Source: Liolophura sinensis (Eukaryota; Mollusca; Polyplacophora; Chitonida; Chitonidae). Taken from it: DNA of 64,000 bases. Positions 11,138 to 22,755 of the stretch are shown piece after piece (positions within the stretch are counted from its first letter, which is position 1; every line of letters starts with the position of its first letter). The notes below the pieces were generated by a model, which did no database searches, had not been told where the DNA came from, and saw nothing but the letters and a program-made list of their open reading frames with translations. A program made the translations under genes and the position numbers. Location of the stretch: NCBI RefSeq assembly GCF_032854445.1, contig NC_088303.1, forward strand, positions 32,591,265 to 32,655,264. The letters are read 5' to 3'.

Positions 11138-11465
11138 CCGCTTTGTTGGCCTAATGGTGAGAGGGTCCGCCGGTCTTGAAGTCGGGAGACACCGGGATGA
11201 AAACAAAGACTTGGTACTCGCTTCTACCTCGCTTGGCGCTCAGCACTGAGAGGTTAGAGCAAGGGTTGGCCTAGTGTAAGTATACTGTGCCTGGGTGGGG
11301 TGTCATGTCTGGTGTTTCCATGATACTTCAGTGGCGGCAGCATCTTGGCGGCATGGACTCGCCCTGCCACAAGAAGGCACGCTCATATACACACACCTAA
11401 TGACTCCTCGTTGTCATACGACTAAAAAATTGTTAAGTACGACGTTAAACCTTAAGTATACATAC
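11138..11465 (+). mobile_element. SINE with tRNA-like head and family-B 3' end
   Basis: A tRNA-like A-box region ('ttggcctaatggtgagag') is followed by a ~250-bp body that contains 'cctcgcttggcgctcagcac'. The 3' end is 'cctcgttgtcatacgact' and 'aattgttaagtacgacgtta', the same 3' end as SINE family B. The tail is (cata)n-like instead of (cact)n. It appears to be a sister family sharing a 3' end, and therefore probably the same LINE partner, with family B. Confidence 0.7.
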
Positions 11466-11610
11466 ATAAGTAAATACCTTTATATGACTGTATGTATATG
11501 TGACAAATAAATCAGAAGTATGTAGATACCGTAATCTTAACAGTTATCCCCTTATATACACTTATGAAGAGAAAGTGTCGCTAGCGACCTTATGCAGCGT
11601 CAAGCTAAAC

Positions 11611-11866
11611 GCACTCAAAAAATTAATCTGTTAATTTTAACAGAAAGTCTGTGGTCTGAGTGATGCTAGAATATATTCTGATATTGCATCAGATTATTCT
11701 TCTAAATATAATACACGTTCTATTAATTCTATATAAGGATTCAACTAGTCTAACAGGATATTATGTTGAATATGACATAGTATTATGTTATAATAACAGA
11801 ATACATTCCAGCATTACTCATACAACAGACTCGCTGTTAAAATTAACAGGTTAATTTTTTGAGTGC
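11611..11866. mobile_element. MITE with ~43-bp terminal inverted repeats
   Basis: The left end 'gcactcaaaaaattaatctg' continues to '..ttaattttaacagaaagtctg'. The right end is its inverse complement with about three mismatches, ending at 'ttttttgagtgc'. The 256-bp interior is AT-rich and non-coding. Flanks share 'aac' on each side, a possible 3-bp target duplication. The superfamily is not assignable from this alone. Confidence 0.8.
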
Positions 11867-13618
11867 AACTGTATTTAGGGGCCTATATAGCAGTCGTTAA
11901 TATATGTTGACGTGAGATTAAACGCGCTGTCGCGCTATATAGGCCTACAGACTGTCGAACTTATATTTTTTATAATTCTTCGAAGAAAATTTAAAGCGTA
12001 TAGCTCATCTAGGCCTGCGTGTATAGGCTATGACATGCTACAATGGAGGTCCGACCAAATCTATTACGAAAATGCAGGACCTTTGTATCAACTCAAGCAC
12101 CAGTCTTGGAGGATATGATAGGCCTACATCTACTGTAGCTAGGGGGCCTAGATAAACGTGCATGTGCCTTCCGATAGTGATGTACATAAAAGCCTATGCC
12201 CATAGTCGACTAGCTGTCCAACCCGACTGCCCTTTCAAGCAAATCCCAATAGATCTATATATAGCCTACAAATAGGCTGACTAGAATAAATCCATTTCCC
12301 GTAATAGGGTTAAATCCTTCAAAGAGTTTTAATCTATAAATAACAATGTATAGGCTACGTCTAAGTCTACAAAAATTTAATGACGTGAACCCTGGTACAG
12401 TCAAAGATTTAAGATTCAAGCTTCAAGATTTGAATGTTTCTCTTTATAGGCTTTAAATATAGGTCTGTGGGGCAAACACAAAATTTATAGGCCTATATAT
12501 AGGTACCGTACATAAATTTGAATAATTTGGTTTGGAAAGAAAGTAACCGTGTCTATAATTACAGGCTAATATCGAGTTAGGAATTAAACATCATATCATT
12601 TAATTAATGATCGTTCTAAGATATTTAAACAAGCATTTTAACACTTGTACGTTTTGTCTGCTAACGTCATCACTATGTAGAGGCCTTACATGCATGTAAT
12701 TTGGAAACCCCCGCCTTTGACTCGTACCTTGTTATGTATAATTTTTTGTGGGGGAAGGTGCGAATGATGTAGTGTACCTTCAGCCCATACACAGAGACCA
12801 GTCAGCTCTGCAACACATATTTTCCTTACGTATACAAGGTGCACACGAAATGACATGACGTGCACCGCATTGATGCGACGTGTGTACGTTATCTCCTCAC
12901 GTATACGTGTACGAGTCTAGCCCAGCCAACTTAGGCAGAGAAGTTCGAATGCGAAATATCGTTCGTATTAATTAAATTAGCCTAAATACCTGAACATTTC
13001 TGCTTTCCTCCATGAATAAAACGTATTTTATTTAGGTTTATGACGGGATTTTTACTTGAATTAGACGCCTTCTTCTATAGTTAAACTTAGTTCACGTGCA
13101 TTTACCAGGAGTACCACCAAGCCAGTCACGGCTCTGCAGTATCAGTATATAAGCCCGATGTGCGCCTTGTACAGTCGGAGCGTGTGTCCCGGTGACACAT
13201 CTGAACATTGATCGCTGGCAAAGCGGCTGATCTGTCCAGAGTAGCTGTCCCTACTAGCACATTCCGTACACTCGCTCTCCCGCTGCCCCTGCCGCACGGT
13301 AGAGAGCTACTCCAAATTGGCCGTCCCTTGGAACGAGCCTTAGGGTATAAGAGTTCGACCTGGCTTCTGAAATTAGCGCTTTCTCTAATGGGGAAGTTGG
13401 GGGGATTCAACGATTCTTCAAGACGCTCTAGGACGGCGTTGCCGCACGCAACCTGCCATATTTTTAAATTTTGTTTAACTTTTCAACCTTTAAGTTTCAG
13501 ATTTATTGTACTATTTGATCTTAGTGTAATATGAAATTTCCAAATTCTAATTATGTAAACAGTTTATTATTTTATAACAGTAATTTATATTTAATCTGTT
13601 CTGATATTGGTACATGTA
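11867..13618. other. Gene-free stretch, no supported feature
   Basis: The stretch is AT-rich up to about 12700, then has higher CpG at 12780-13440. A 'tatataag' motif near 13146 and overlapping open frames on both strands at 13126-13534 show no recognisable domain, so a gene is not called. The elevated CpG could mark a promoter or an eroded exon. Confidence 0.35.
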
Positions 13619-13856
13619 CAGGGTGTCCCAGAAGTCGCGCACCATCAAGGTTGAGGTTGAATGCTTGAGCTACACAGCGGTGTGTTGCCTCATCTCTTCC
13701 AAACATAAAAACCAATTCAACTCTTTCTTGTAGTGTTAATTTATCAGTCATAATTAACTCTGAAAGAGAGAAAAAAATTTAAGGTCAGTATTAAATCTGG
13801 AACACAGGGGAAAAAAAATGAAAATCAGGATGGTGCACGACTTCTGGGACACCCTG
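13619..13856 (-). mobile_element. Tc1/mariner-like deletion derivative with transposase N-terminus
   Basis: Terminal inverted repeats of about 28 bp (cagggtgtcccagaagtcg..) face each other with one or two mismatches. Both flanks are 'tgta', giving a 4-bp (or TA) target duplication. On minus, an ATG at 13751 opens about 36 codons beginning MTDKLTLQERVELVFMFG and continuing into a helix-turn-helix-like segment, then runs into the inverted repeat. This resembles the N-terminal DNA-binding region of IS630/Tc1/mariner-type transposases in arthropods and molluscs. The catalytic DDE/D part is absent, so this is a 238-bp non-autonomous internal-deletion element. Confidence 0.8.
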
Positions 13857-15430
13857 TGTAACCAATTGCATCATTACTGAAACTCGGGTCCGTAGCATGA
13901 GGCCTATATTACAGTGTAATGTAAGCCAGGTCTATTTACAGTCACGATTTTATATGTTGCGTTCTCACAGTGTGACTTGCCATACCAAAACACAAGATTT
14001 AAAAAAAAAAAAAGTGAAGTGACATTCAGTTATGCAAAAAGAGAAAAAAAAACAATAGTGAATCCAACAATTTTTGATCTTGATTTTCACATTTTTCAAG
14101 ACTTTCCAATCACGTAGATACATTTTAAACATGAAAACTTGCTGGGACAGTCCATATTTCACACGAATTTCCATGGTGATTTGTATTCAGTCTTATTTTT
14201 ATTCCCAACCTGCCCCAACATTGAAAGAAAGATTCATTCAGCCTGTAAAGCCAAAATTTTTATAGATGTAACCTAATGCCAATAATTGACACGTGCCTCT
14301 GCCGCCCCACGCGACCTCATCAGATCTTCACATCTGGAGAGTAACTGTGCTTTGCTATGAGGCAGATTCTTACGAGTCTCACATCAAGCTTTCATGTATG
14401 ATTTACATGTGCTATGAGGCCTGGGGCATCTTGTGCAAAGTGACTGTAAGCCCTTATTAAGGTTGACTACAACTACCAAGGTAAATTATGTGTCTTTTAA
14501 CGTATTGGGAGGGAGGCTATGATCGGCAGCCACAACACTGGAAACTGTTTTAATATACCTTCATTTATTCTTTTAGACTAAATAGAATGGAATCACAAGC
14601 ATTTTAAAGAATTTGAACTCTAAGGCAGGTTTCATAGCCAGCAAATTTGAAATTAGGTAAATTTGTGACATCGTCAGCACCAAACACAATAAACATTATC
14701 AATTAATCACACCTGGCAATTCTAGTATTTAAATGTTTAACACTTTCAACACAATGAAGTATAATTTTTATGGGTGGAGGAAACAAAGCATAGCCCACAG
14801 GAAAATATTTAATTACCTCATTATTTCTCTTAACATGAAACCAGACGATAAAAAAGGCTTTGGCCATTTGAGGGTAGGAGTGGGGAGGATAGATAATATT
14901 TATGGTGTCAGTAATCCTCGATGTGAGGACTATTGACACCATATATTTGCATATTCTATCACTGAGTCACCATGTAACAAATTTATCCTGCAAAGATCCA
15001 TCAATTCAGAGCAGAAGACCGATGATGTATAAGTGAATTATTGAAGCGGTGTGACCAGTGTCGGACCCCAACGAAGGGAGATAACCTACCCAGCAGACGC
15101 ATTTGAAGTTGCTGCAGGATTCGAGACTAAATCTGTACCCCACGTGACAGTTGGAGTGGAGTATTTTGTCATGACAGTAATGACAATATCCCCTTCTAAT
15201 GCTGCCTCATTGGAATGCCATGCATTTTAATGACAAAACACACTGCATCACGCAGCCCCAGTTAGACTAACCAGATTTCAGTCTATGTTTTCATGATGGT
15301 CATGAAGAGAGGAATTAGGAAGTTTGCTATTTGCAGGGTTCTTGTATACAGAGTACATGCTATACAGGAAGTGCTGATTGTGAAAGAGTAGTGGTGGAAG
15401 AGGGACCAGTGAAGCATCACTAAAAGCAGG
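13857..15430. other. Gene-free stretch, no supported feature
   Basis: Mixed AT-rich sequence. The open frames present (for example the minus frame at 14703-14942) have no recognisable domain or splice support. The segment at about 15050-15270 is less AT-rich and looks like an old repeat, but I cannot assign a family. Confidence 0.35.
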
Positions 15431-15432
15431 TG

Positions 15433-15625
15433 ATTCTATTTATTTATTTCATTTTTTGATTAGTATTTTATGCCGTACTGAAGAACATTTCATGTATATG
15501 ACACAGATAGTGGCCAGTATTATGGTGGAAGAAAACCTCACAGAGCCCAGGAAAAACCATCAGCGGGATGCTGCCAGGCCTTCCCACACCTGTATCTTCT
15601 GTTTCTGAAGCAGAAGCCAGCATGG
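15433..15625 (-). mobile_element. SINE family A, old 5'-truncated copy
   Basis: Read on plus it is the tail-first form: (ttta)n, 'tgattagtattttatgccg', 'ccagtattatggtgg', 'gccaggccttcccac', 'gaagccagcatg'. Many substitutions relative to the 40436 copy suggest it is one of the older insertions. Confidence 0.8.
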
Positions 15626-16010
15626 GGTGGACTTGACAGGTGATTAAAAAGTAAGAGGAAACCACTGACAGGAAGGACTTCGCACAATTCTGAGAAGATT
15701 TATTTATTTATTTATTCTATTCAGTTTTTGCAATAATATTTATATTAAACTTCTACAAAAGCTGTTAATAGTTTCATGGGTCAGTGTGGAAGAAAACGCG
15801 AGCCCCTGAAGTCAAGTATAAATACCGACAAACTTTAGCAAGCAACTGACAAACTTTCCCTTTTTACATCTACATACAGTCTGTTGGAAAGCATGAGAGT
15901 TGCAACAAATTTCATGTAACAACACATGAACAGCCACATAGACATGAGTCAGCTGCATATTCAATATTGCCATCAAGGCATCGAAAAATCAAGGAGTGGG
16001 GCAGTTTTGA

Positions 16011-16340
16011 GTGAGTGAGTGAGTGCTTGGGGTTTAACGTCGTACTCAACAATTTTTCAGTCATATGACGACGAAGGAATCATTAGGGTGCATGCACGTG
16101 TAATGTGCCTCCTTGTTGCAGGACGGATTTCCACCGCTCTTTTATTTAGTGCTGCATCACTGAGACGACTTACCGAAGGCAAGTAAGCCACCCCGCCCGA
16201 GCCATTATACTGATACGGGTCAACCAGTCGTTGCACTATCCCCTTCATGCTGAACGCCAAGCGAGGAAGTTACAACTTCCTCTTTTAAAGTCTTAGGTGT
16301 GACTCGACCAAGGATTGATCCTGGATCTACCGGTCCCGAA
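16011..16340 (-). mobile_element. SINE family B with target-site duplication
   Basis: The tail (gagt)n is at the left, followed by 'gcttggggtttaacgtcgta', 'tcatatgacgacgaaggaat', the body, and the box-B-like region 'gtgtgactcgacc' near the right end. Both sides carry the direct repeat 'ggggcagttttgag' (15998-16011 and 16341-16354), a clear target-site duplication. The copy starts at 'ttcgggaccgg' and so lacks the A-box half of the tRNA head seen in the copy at 63568. Confidence 0.9.
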
Positions 16341-16354
16341 GGGGCAGTTTTGAG

Positions 16355-18585
16355 GTTCCCTGTCTAATGCTGCGACTGAACCAATACACTAAAAAAACAA
16401 ACATCTCAACCAGTTGTTCACAACCCAGTGAACCTACATGACCCCTACATCTAATGTTTTATAACTCAAACACATATTAGCACTGGAAATGCCATACTGT
16501 ATTTGTGGTTATTGCCTTCGTGGATACAAACGGTCATATAAGAATCAAATTAAAGCATATGACATACTGGAATTAGAAAGAAGATCAAATAGCTGATCAA
16601 TTAACTAAACTATAACAAATCAAACTGTTACACTCCAAACCTACTCAATGTATAATACTAGCTTACATGACTAAGAAAACAACCACATATATAACAATAC
16701 ACGTTCACATACTGCTATTCCACATTCTACAACAACGACTACAGCATTCTGATAACACAAATAACTGAAATTACATTTCACAATTCCTTCAGAGCCAAGT
16801 TGGAATAATCCTAATAACAAACTTATTCTAACCAATTACAGACTGGCTCTAAGCCTGGCGGGACTCAATTATTCCATTTAAAGTGCAGGGTACGATTCAA
16901 ATCACTTACATGCAAGTATCATGCCTCAAAACAGTATGTTGTGGTAAAACAAATATCTAAAGTGGTAATTAGCATGAAATTAAACATGAGCCCAGGTTCA
17001 TGTGCATGTACATGTATTAAGGCATGCGTTGGACACTTGTTAAATCATAGGAAACCCTTTAACGATGATGCATTAGTTACATGGTGAAGACTTAATTCTC
17101 TTAAAAGAAACATCATACACGGTGGAGTTGCAACTGGGATGGAACGTTTCCTTTTGGCACTTTTTCTTGAAAATTCCTGAGAAAACATTACCCATGACTA
17201 CTACGACATAACCAAGCAGATTATAAAATATTATAAAATTGATCTTAACAACAATAAAAAAACTGAGTAACTTTTTGACAAATTGTAAAATAGAACAGAT
17301 GCAAAATTATACAGCAGAGAAAGAATACTTTCACTTTCAACAACATTTAAATCTCCAAAATCCATCCAGACTTATATTCTGATATTATTATTTATCATAT
17401 CTCCAATGTAACACTGGGATTTCATCAGTCAGATCTTTTCAGACCATGTGTAGGCAGGTAATTTTTTTCTTAAATGATTATAGAATAAAAATTAAATGAA
17501 AGACAAGCTTGGCATGTGGTAAACAATGTGGACATGACACACAGACAACTAATGACTCGCAAATGCCATATGATAGGAACAAGGTTTCAATGTGCTTTCC
17601 TGAACATTTTGGCATAAGGATGAGATATATTAAGCTGAGGTTGCTGTCATTCAGTAGAGTGAGGTCAATTTATTAAATAAGAATCTGCTTTTCACAATGA
17701 ACACCTGAGAAAAGGTTTAGTGATCAACAAAAGCATCAACCTTATCTTAACAACAACCAAACAGACAACATAGAGATCATGCAGTAAAATAATAGCATAT
17801 AGTTCTATTTGCAGTCACATGAATATTTAAAGTTGAGAACATTATATTTACATCATTTCCATAAAGCACTCCATCCACAAGTTAGTGGCCAAGCAACCAG
17901 GACATTATTTTCGCCCACTGACCCGAGTCCTCATTGGGAAGGATACATATTATTGAACTAATTCAACAGATGTGTTTCACGATGTTTCAATCATGCATTC
18001 TCTATGCATTGCACAAGAGTCATGAGGCATGAGTCATGAGGCTGCATTTTAAAAATCCTTTCCACTTCATTTATCTGAATTTATTTTGCGGAGTTGTATG
18101 GCTGGGCTGTTGCGTACATCACATGGCAGAGGGTACATGTCATGCATGTATGACATCAATTCATAGAAGAATCTGCTCTTCACAATAATCATCCAAGAAG
18201 CAGGTGAACGACAAACAACATGAACAATAGTCAGTAACCTCAGCTTTACAACTCATCTCTGACCTATTACATTTTCTGGTAAATACCACCCTGGGTTTTT
18301 CCCAAGTGGACACTCAAAGAGGGAAGTATGCCAACAGTATAGTATGCTTAAGTGATTTACTGCAATACACCCAGGGTGTTTCAAAAGGGCAAATAGCAGG
18401 CTGCACACAGCTGTCTACTGCCGTCCACGTAGCCGCCTACTTTCAATATTCTTACTATTTAAATCAATAGTAATTGTGACATAATTACTTTCAATTCAGC
18501 CACCTACTTTTGAATTCTGACCTCCTCCTCCAATTCTAAATGAAAACCCTGTACGGCCTGTAAGCGTAATTGTGTGAAGGCTTTG
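16355..18585. other. Gene-free stretch, possibly distal FITM2 3' region
   Basis: AT-rich unique sequence with no open frame, domain or repeat family that I can support. It lies downstream of the minus-strand FITM2 gene. Part of it could be a long 3' UTR, but no polyadenylation signal can be chosen with confidence. Confidence 0.35.
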
Positions 18586-18800
18586 GTTTTATTTATTTAT
18601 TTATTTGATTGGTGTTTTACGTCATACACCAGGATATTTCACTTAGACCACCACGGCCAGCAATATGGTGGGAGGAAACCAGGCAGAGCTCGGGGCAAAC
18701 TCGCAACCATTTGCAGGTTACTGGCAGACCTTCCCACGTACTTTCTGGAGAGGAAGTGAGCATGAGCTGGACTTTAACTCACAGTGACTGCATAGGCTTT
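18586..18800 (-). mobile_element. SINE family A copy
   Basis: Tail-first on plus: (ttta)n, 'ttgattggtgttttacgtc', 'ggccagcaatatggtggg', 'aggaaaccaggcagagctc', 'cagaccttcccacgta', then 'gaggaagtgagcatgagctg' and the box-B region 'ctttaactcacag'. The A-box end is not recognisable. Confidence 0.85.
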
Positions 18801-19347
18801 GGTGACTTCTGTTGTAGTCCCAAAGACTACAACTGGATGAACCATCTTTCAGGTAGAGTTAAAACGTTTCAGATGTAAAAATTCAACATACTAAAAGATA
18901 AATGTTCTGTTCAGGAAACAGATTCAAAACCCAATCTCAGATCTCTTGTGAAAAATCTGCAAAACCTGTTTTCTGATATTTTTTCTCCAAAAAGTCTTTT
19001 CCCATTAAAATACCAGTACTAAAACTTAAAACAAGTTTCGCTACAACAATATGTATACACAGGAGATACATTTCCTATGTATTAAATTACCAGTAATGTA
19101 TATTTCTTTCCATAAATTTATTGCATATACAATGGACTAATGAGAAAAACTGAATGAATATTAAAACCAGACACGAACATGTAAAAACAAACAGTGGCTG
19201 CAAGGATTTGGCAAAATTTTGGCAATGTTTCAGGACATGACAAAATGGAAATCAAATGTGAGACAATCTGCATTTATATTAAGAGCCTCTGCAGCAAAAT
19301 GCCATCACAACATTTCAAAGTATTTTTAAAAATCAATTGAAATAAAG

Positions 19348-20313
19348 TCAAAAAACTTTTCTTTTTGACTGAATCCGAGTGTACTGGAGTGGGCTTTCAC
19401 CTGGCAAAACAGGAGCCCACGCGGACTTGTTTTGGTATATTATTTGATAACTAATGAACCAGCATCCAAGAGCTATGAAAGCCGCTGTCACTTTCTCTGC
19501 CAATGTGTGGAACCTGTAGACAGTAGAAATGACCAGCATGAATTCCCAAAGAAGGCACAGCAATGTCAGGAAGACCACCACAAGCTTTATGTATGGTGTG
19601 AGTTGCTGGTAAGATATTTGTCCCTGCGACACCTCCCTACCACTCAATCTCTTCATCTCTTTTACATTTTCTTGGTCCAGCACCGTCTTCACTCTGGACC
19701 AATCTTGGAAACATTTCACTTCTTCGGATATTGTCAACAGAGAGTGGATGAGAAGAAATACGTGCCCGGATATGTCAAAGCCCAACCAAGCTTTCTCTGC
19801 TTTAATGCAACTCCTCTTGTCAGTAAACTGGGGGTCGGTGCATGCCCCTGTCAACGCTTCCACACAGTTCATTATGTAGGTACATACGTACCACCAGAAC
19901 GTCGCTACCCCCAGCCGGCTTACGTGTCGACGAACTAAGCTCATGTTACCACACGTGTGTACAAAACTTGTCATAAATATAAATGCTAGGAGGGGTGCGA
20001 ATGTCCAGCCCCATCCCTGTTTGACAAAATACTGGTTAAGAAAGTTCCTTTTGTTCGAAAAAAACGACTTTGGCAGATCTACAACATCGCACAACACGGA
20101 ACCGAGCATCACTCCGATAAGGTAAACGCCGATCTTTACAGATGTATCAATCATCAAAATCTTTTTACACAGCGTAATGACTAGTATCGCCATGAAGTGC
20201 CCAATGTGTATGGGATCGGGGAGTGCTTTCTTGCCCGTAGATCTGTAGGTAGGTCGCGCAGTTGGGCGAGAATACATTGAGCTGCTATCTCGTCGAAGAT
20301 ACGTCGTCGCCAT
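19348..20313 (-). CDS. FITM2: Fat storage-inducing transmembrane protein 2 (FIT2)
   Basis: A single uninterrupted frame gives 321 residues. FIT2 is an ER-membrane acyl-CoA diphosphatase/lipid-phosphatase-like protein needed for lipid-droplet budding and ER lipid balance. Family hallmarks are 'FFSNKRNFLNQYFVKQGWGW' (about residues 84-103), 'GFDISGHVFLL' with the first catalytic-type His at residue 184, and 'VYRFHTLAEK' with the second at about 269. About six hydrophobic segments are visible, as expected. The ATG at 20313 (AAAATGG) is chosen because the open frame upstream has no ATG. It is somewhat longer than the 262-residue human protein, mainly in the N-terminus and the loop after the first His motif. 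The intronless form is unlike the two-exon vertebrate gene. It looks functional. Confidence 0.95.
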   Translation of the reverse strand: MATTYLRRDSSSMYSRPTARPTYRSTGKKALPDPIHIGHFMAILVITLCKKILMIDTSVKIGVYLIGVMLGSVLCDVVDLPKSFFSNKRNFLNQYFVKQGWGWTFAPLLAFIFMTSFVHTCGNMSLVRRHVSRLGVATFWWYVCTYIMNCVEALTGACTDPQFTDKRSCIKAEKAWLGFDISGHVFLLIHSLLTISEEVKCFQDWSRVKTVLDQENVKEMKRLSGREVSQGQISYQQLTPYIKLVVVFLTLLCLLWEFMLVISTVYRFHTLAEKVTAAFIALGCWFISYQIIYQNKSAWAPVLPGESPLQYTRIQSKRKVF

Positions 20314-21956
20314 TTTGAACAAGTAGCGGCACTGATGGTCACGTGCCAATAGATAAGGGCGATAACTTTTACAGCGACGAGCAGACGAAAAGATACGCTG
20401 TCACGTTGCCTGTTTAAGCGTGGAAGTCTGACTCTTGTAATGTATAACGCTCATAACAGGGTAGGCCCCAACTTGTGTTGAAAGTTTTGCTAAATATTAT
20501 ATTTATAATGTTCTTTGTATCATGTCATCTGTCAGCTCGTCCATCGCCACTCCTCCGTCCAATCACTACATTGATCAGTTTGAATGATGGCGCCTGACCA
20601 CAGTGTTATCCAACGTTACACTGACCGCGATAGACAACTGTTCTACCCTCGACCAAAGAGAGAGAAAAGAATGGTAAAAGAGAGCTATTTAGCATGGGAT
20701 TTAATGAGACAAAATGACATTTTTTGAAGTTTCGCAGAAAATTCATAATCGACATGAAGCGCTCTTATACTAGCTTTTATTTTAAGCGTTAGAAATTTTT
20801 TTAAAGCTGTAAAAGTCATTCATTTATATGAACTTGTTTAGAAATGTGTTATAGTTTTTGAAATGGTTTAATTTTGAAACCTTTTTAAACTGTGAAATGT
20901 GAAGTCCACATGCAAATATATGTAGTTAATAGTGTTAAACTTTAATTACCGTCATTTTCTGTTGGTGTATTTTCATGCCCACCAATACACAACCACAGGA
21001 CTGGGTGAAATGTAGGCCTAAGATTAAACCACTCAAACAAGGAATAAGTGAAGAGTTCGTTGAAAACAGCATAGTAAACCAGTCAGTCAATAAAATACTG
21101 AATATAAATTAATTTATTTCTGTATGAAACACTGAGGTATACATAATACAAGTTTTCACAAGTAACGGTTAAAGGCTCAAAACAGTAACAAATGTTGACA
21201 CACACATCCCATGCCCATTGTATTACATGTAATTTCCACTAAGATAACCACAGAATTCTTTCTGTAGTATATAAATATAGTCTGTTTATCTGCATAAGTT
21301 ATATATACATGTAGGTCTTGTATTCTTAAACCTTTGTGCATGTTTCCAAGGTGATTTTTCAAACATATTCTGAAAGTATTACTTTGTGTTTACTGATAAA
21401 ATTATACTTTTTGCCAGGCCCTGAAATTGGTCAATCCAACCTAGTTTTGTCTCCAAAATCATATTAAACATGTTCAAAAATTGTACTGAAAGTTGTTCTT
21501 TCAATTGCGAAATGGTTGTGGAATTATGGTATTTACATTTACTAGTACTTGTAAAGCCTACTGGTAAAAATCAAATCAAATGATTCTCGTTGAAACAGCT
21601 CAACAAAGAAAGAAATGGAAGGAACATTTCAACATAACAAAGGGAAAGTGGCAACATGGAAACTACTAATGATGAAATATAGTGGTGTCCTTCACTTGTA
21701 CATACTTGTATCAAACTTTTTACAAGTACATGTAATATGTTACTATGGCAAAAATCTAATAATAATGCCCAATCATTGATTAACTGCAACATGTAATTAA
21801 GGTAAATAGACTTTAAACTAAAACTTTAAATATACACACCTATAATGATAATTAATATTTGATAAAAAATAAAATTGTAAAATATGCCTATGACAAAAGT
21901 GTAGTCAGCATTCAATCATCTACCTATAAAAATACAACTAAAAACAAAACAAAACA
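20314..21956. other. FITM2 upstream region and gene-free stretch
   Basis: It holds the FITM2 promoter side. A 'gtccaatcact' CCAAT-like site lies near 20558 and relatively CpG-rich sequence runs to about 20640. Beyond 20760 it is AT-rich with no supported exon. A short plus-strand frame starting at 20584 is listed separately. Confidence 0.4.
20584..20727 (+). CDS. Possible short first exon divergent from FITM2
   Basis: A plus-strand frame opens with two ATGs (20584 and 20587) and runs 47 codons to TGA: MMAPDHSVIQRYTDRDRQ.. then a basic region. It lies ~270 bp from the FITM2 start in divergent orientation, just after CCAAT-like sequence, where a bidirectional promoter partner would be expected. 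A weak donor 'atg|gtaaaag' lies inside. No domain is recognised and no downstream exon is identified, so this may be chance. Confidence 0.2.
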   Translation: MMAPDHSVIQRYTDRDRQLFYPRPKREKRMVKESYLAWDLMRQNDIF

Positions 21957-22755
21957 TACGAACTGAAATGTGAATTGCGTGGAGTACACATTATTTTATC
22001 TATGATAAAATTTTTTAAAGTATGTAAAAGTCTGTTGAAAAAACAAAATAACAACAACAACAAAAAATGTATGATATACACCTGTACTAAATGTACACCA
22101 ATGAAATACACAACATCAAGGGGAAAATTGTTGAACAACTTTTAACGGCACAGATGGTGTTACATCCATATATATGTATGTTAAAAGTTAAAATTTCACT
22201 TTTCACTAACTTCATAAAAATACAAACACTTGGTTTACACAAAAAAACAGCCATTGACCTAAATTTAATATATTCCAGCACTGGGCAAATGAACTTTAAA
22301 CAAATACATATTTTATTTCCTTATTTTCAAGAATATTTCACATGCACTATGCATGCACGCATGATGATAGCCGAGTTCAAGAAACTAGACAAAACCTGCA
22401 GTGAAAGCCCACCATACCTAACAAACCTAAACTAATAAAAGATAAAGCCAATTAAATCAGTGGGAGCTGCATTATATACAATGTACAGCAAATGATCTAA
22501 CATTTCATCCACCAGACTAAGCTGCACATTTTGCCAGATTCTAAGAGTTATATTGACTTAGAGAGGCATTTTGAGGTTTGTTTGGAAGGTAGAATTATGT
22601 ATCCCACTAGAAAAATGTGTTTCAGCACATTGTGTTTTAATAATGCAATTTGGGGGGGGGGGGGGGGGGGGGGGCAAAATGTTAGGTCATTAACAGTACA
22701 TGCATATTTATGTATTATTATTTTTCCAGCTTCAAGATGTTTAGCACTTGTAATG
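21957..22755. repeat. Local tandem duplication, copy 1 (~0.8 kb)
   Basis: It runs from 'acgaactgaaatgtgaattg' to 'gcacttgtaatg' and is repeated directly at 22756-24438 with high identity. It contains a run of about 24 G at 22651-22674. No coding potential is recognised. Confidence 0.9.
22651..22674. repeat. Poly-G run
   Basis: About 24 consecutive G follow 'caattt'. The other duplicate has only short G runs at 24341-24356 interrupted by T and A. Length is likely unreliable because of sequencing difficulty. Confidence 0.85.

Noticed and set aside
13126-13534. Overlapping ~100-codon frames on both strands
   Set aside because: The higher CpG makes stops rarer. There is no domain, no splice context, and the two strands compete.
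15050-15270. Possible old interspersed repeat
   Set aside because: Composition differs from its surroundings, but no second copy occurs in the window to support a family.
19432-20125. Plus-strand frames of 168 and 60 codons
   Set aside because: They are antisense shadows of FITM2.
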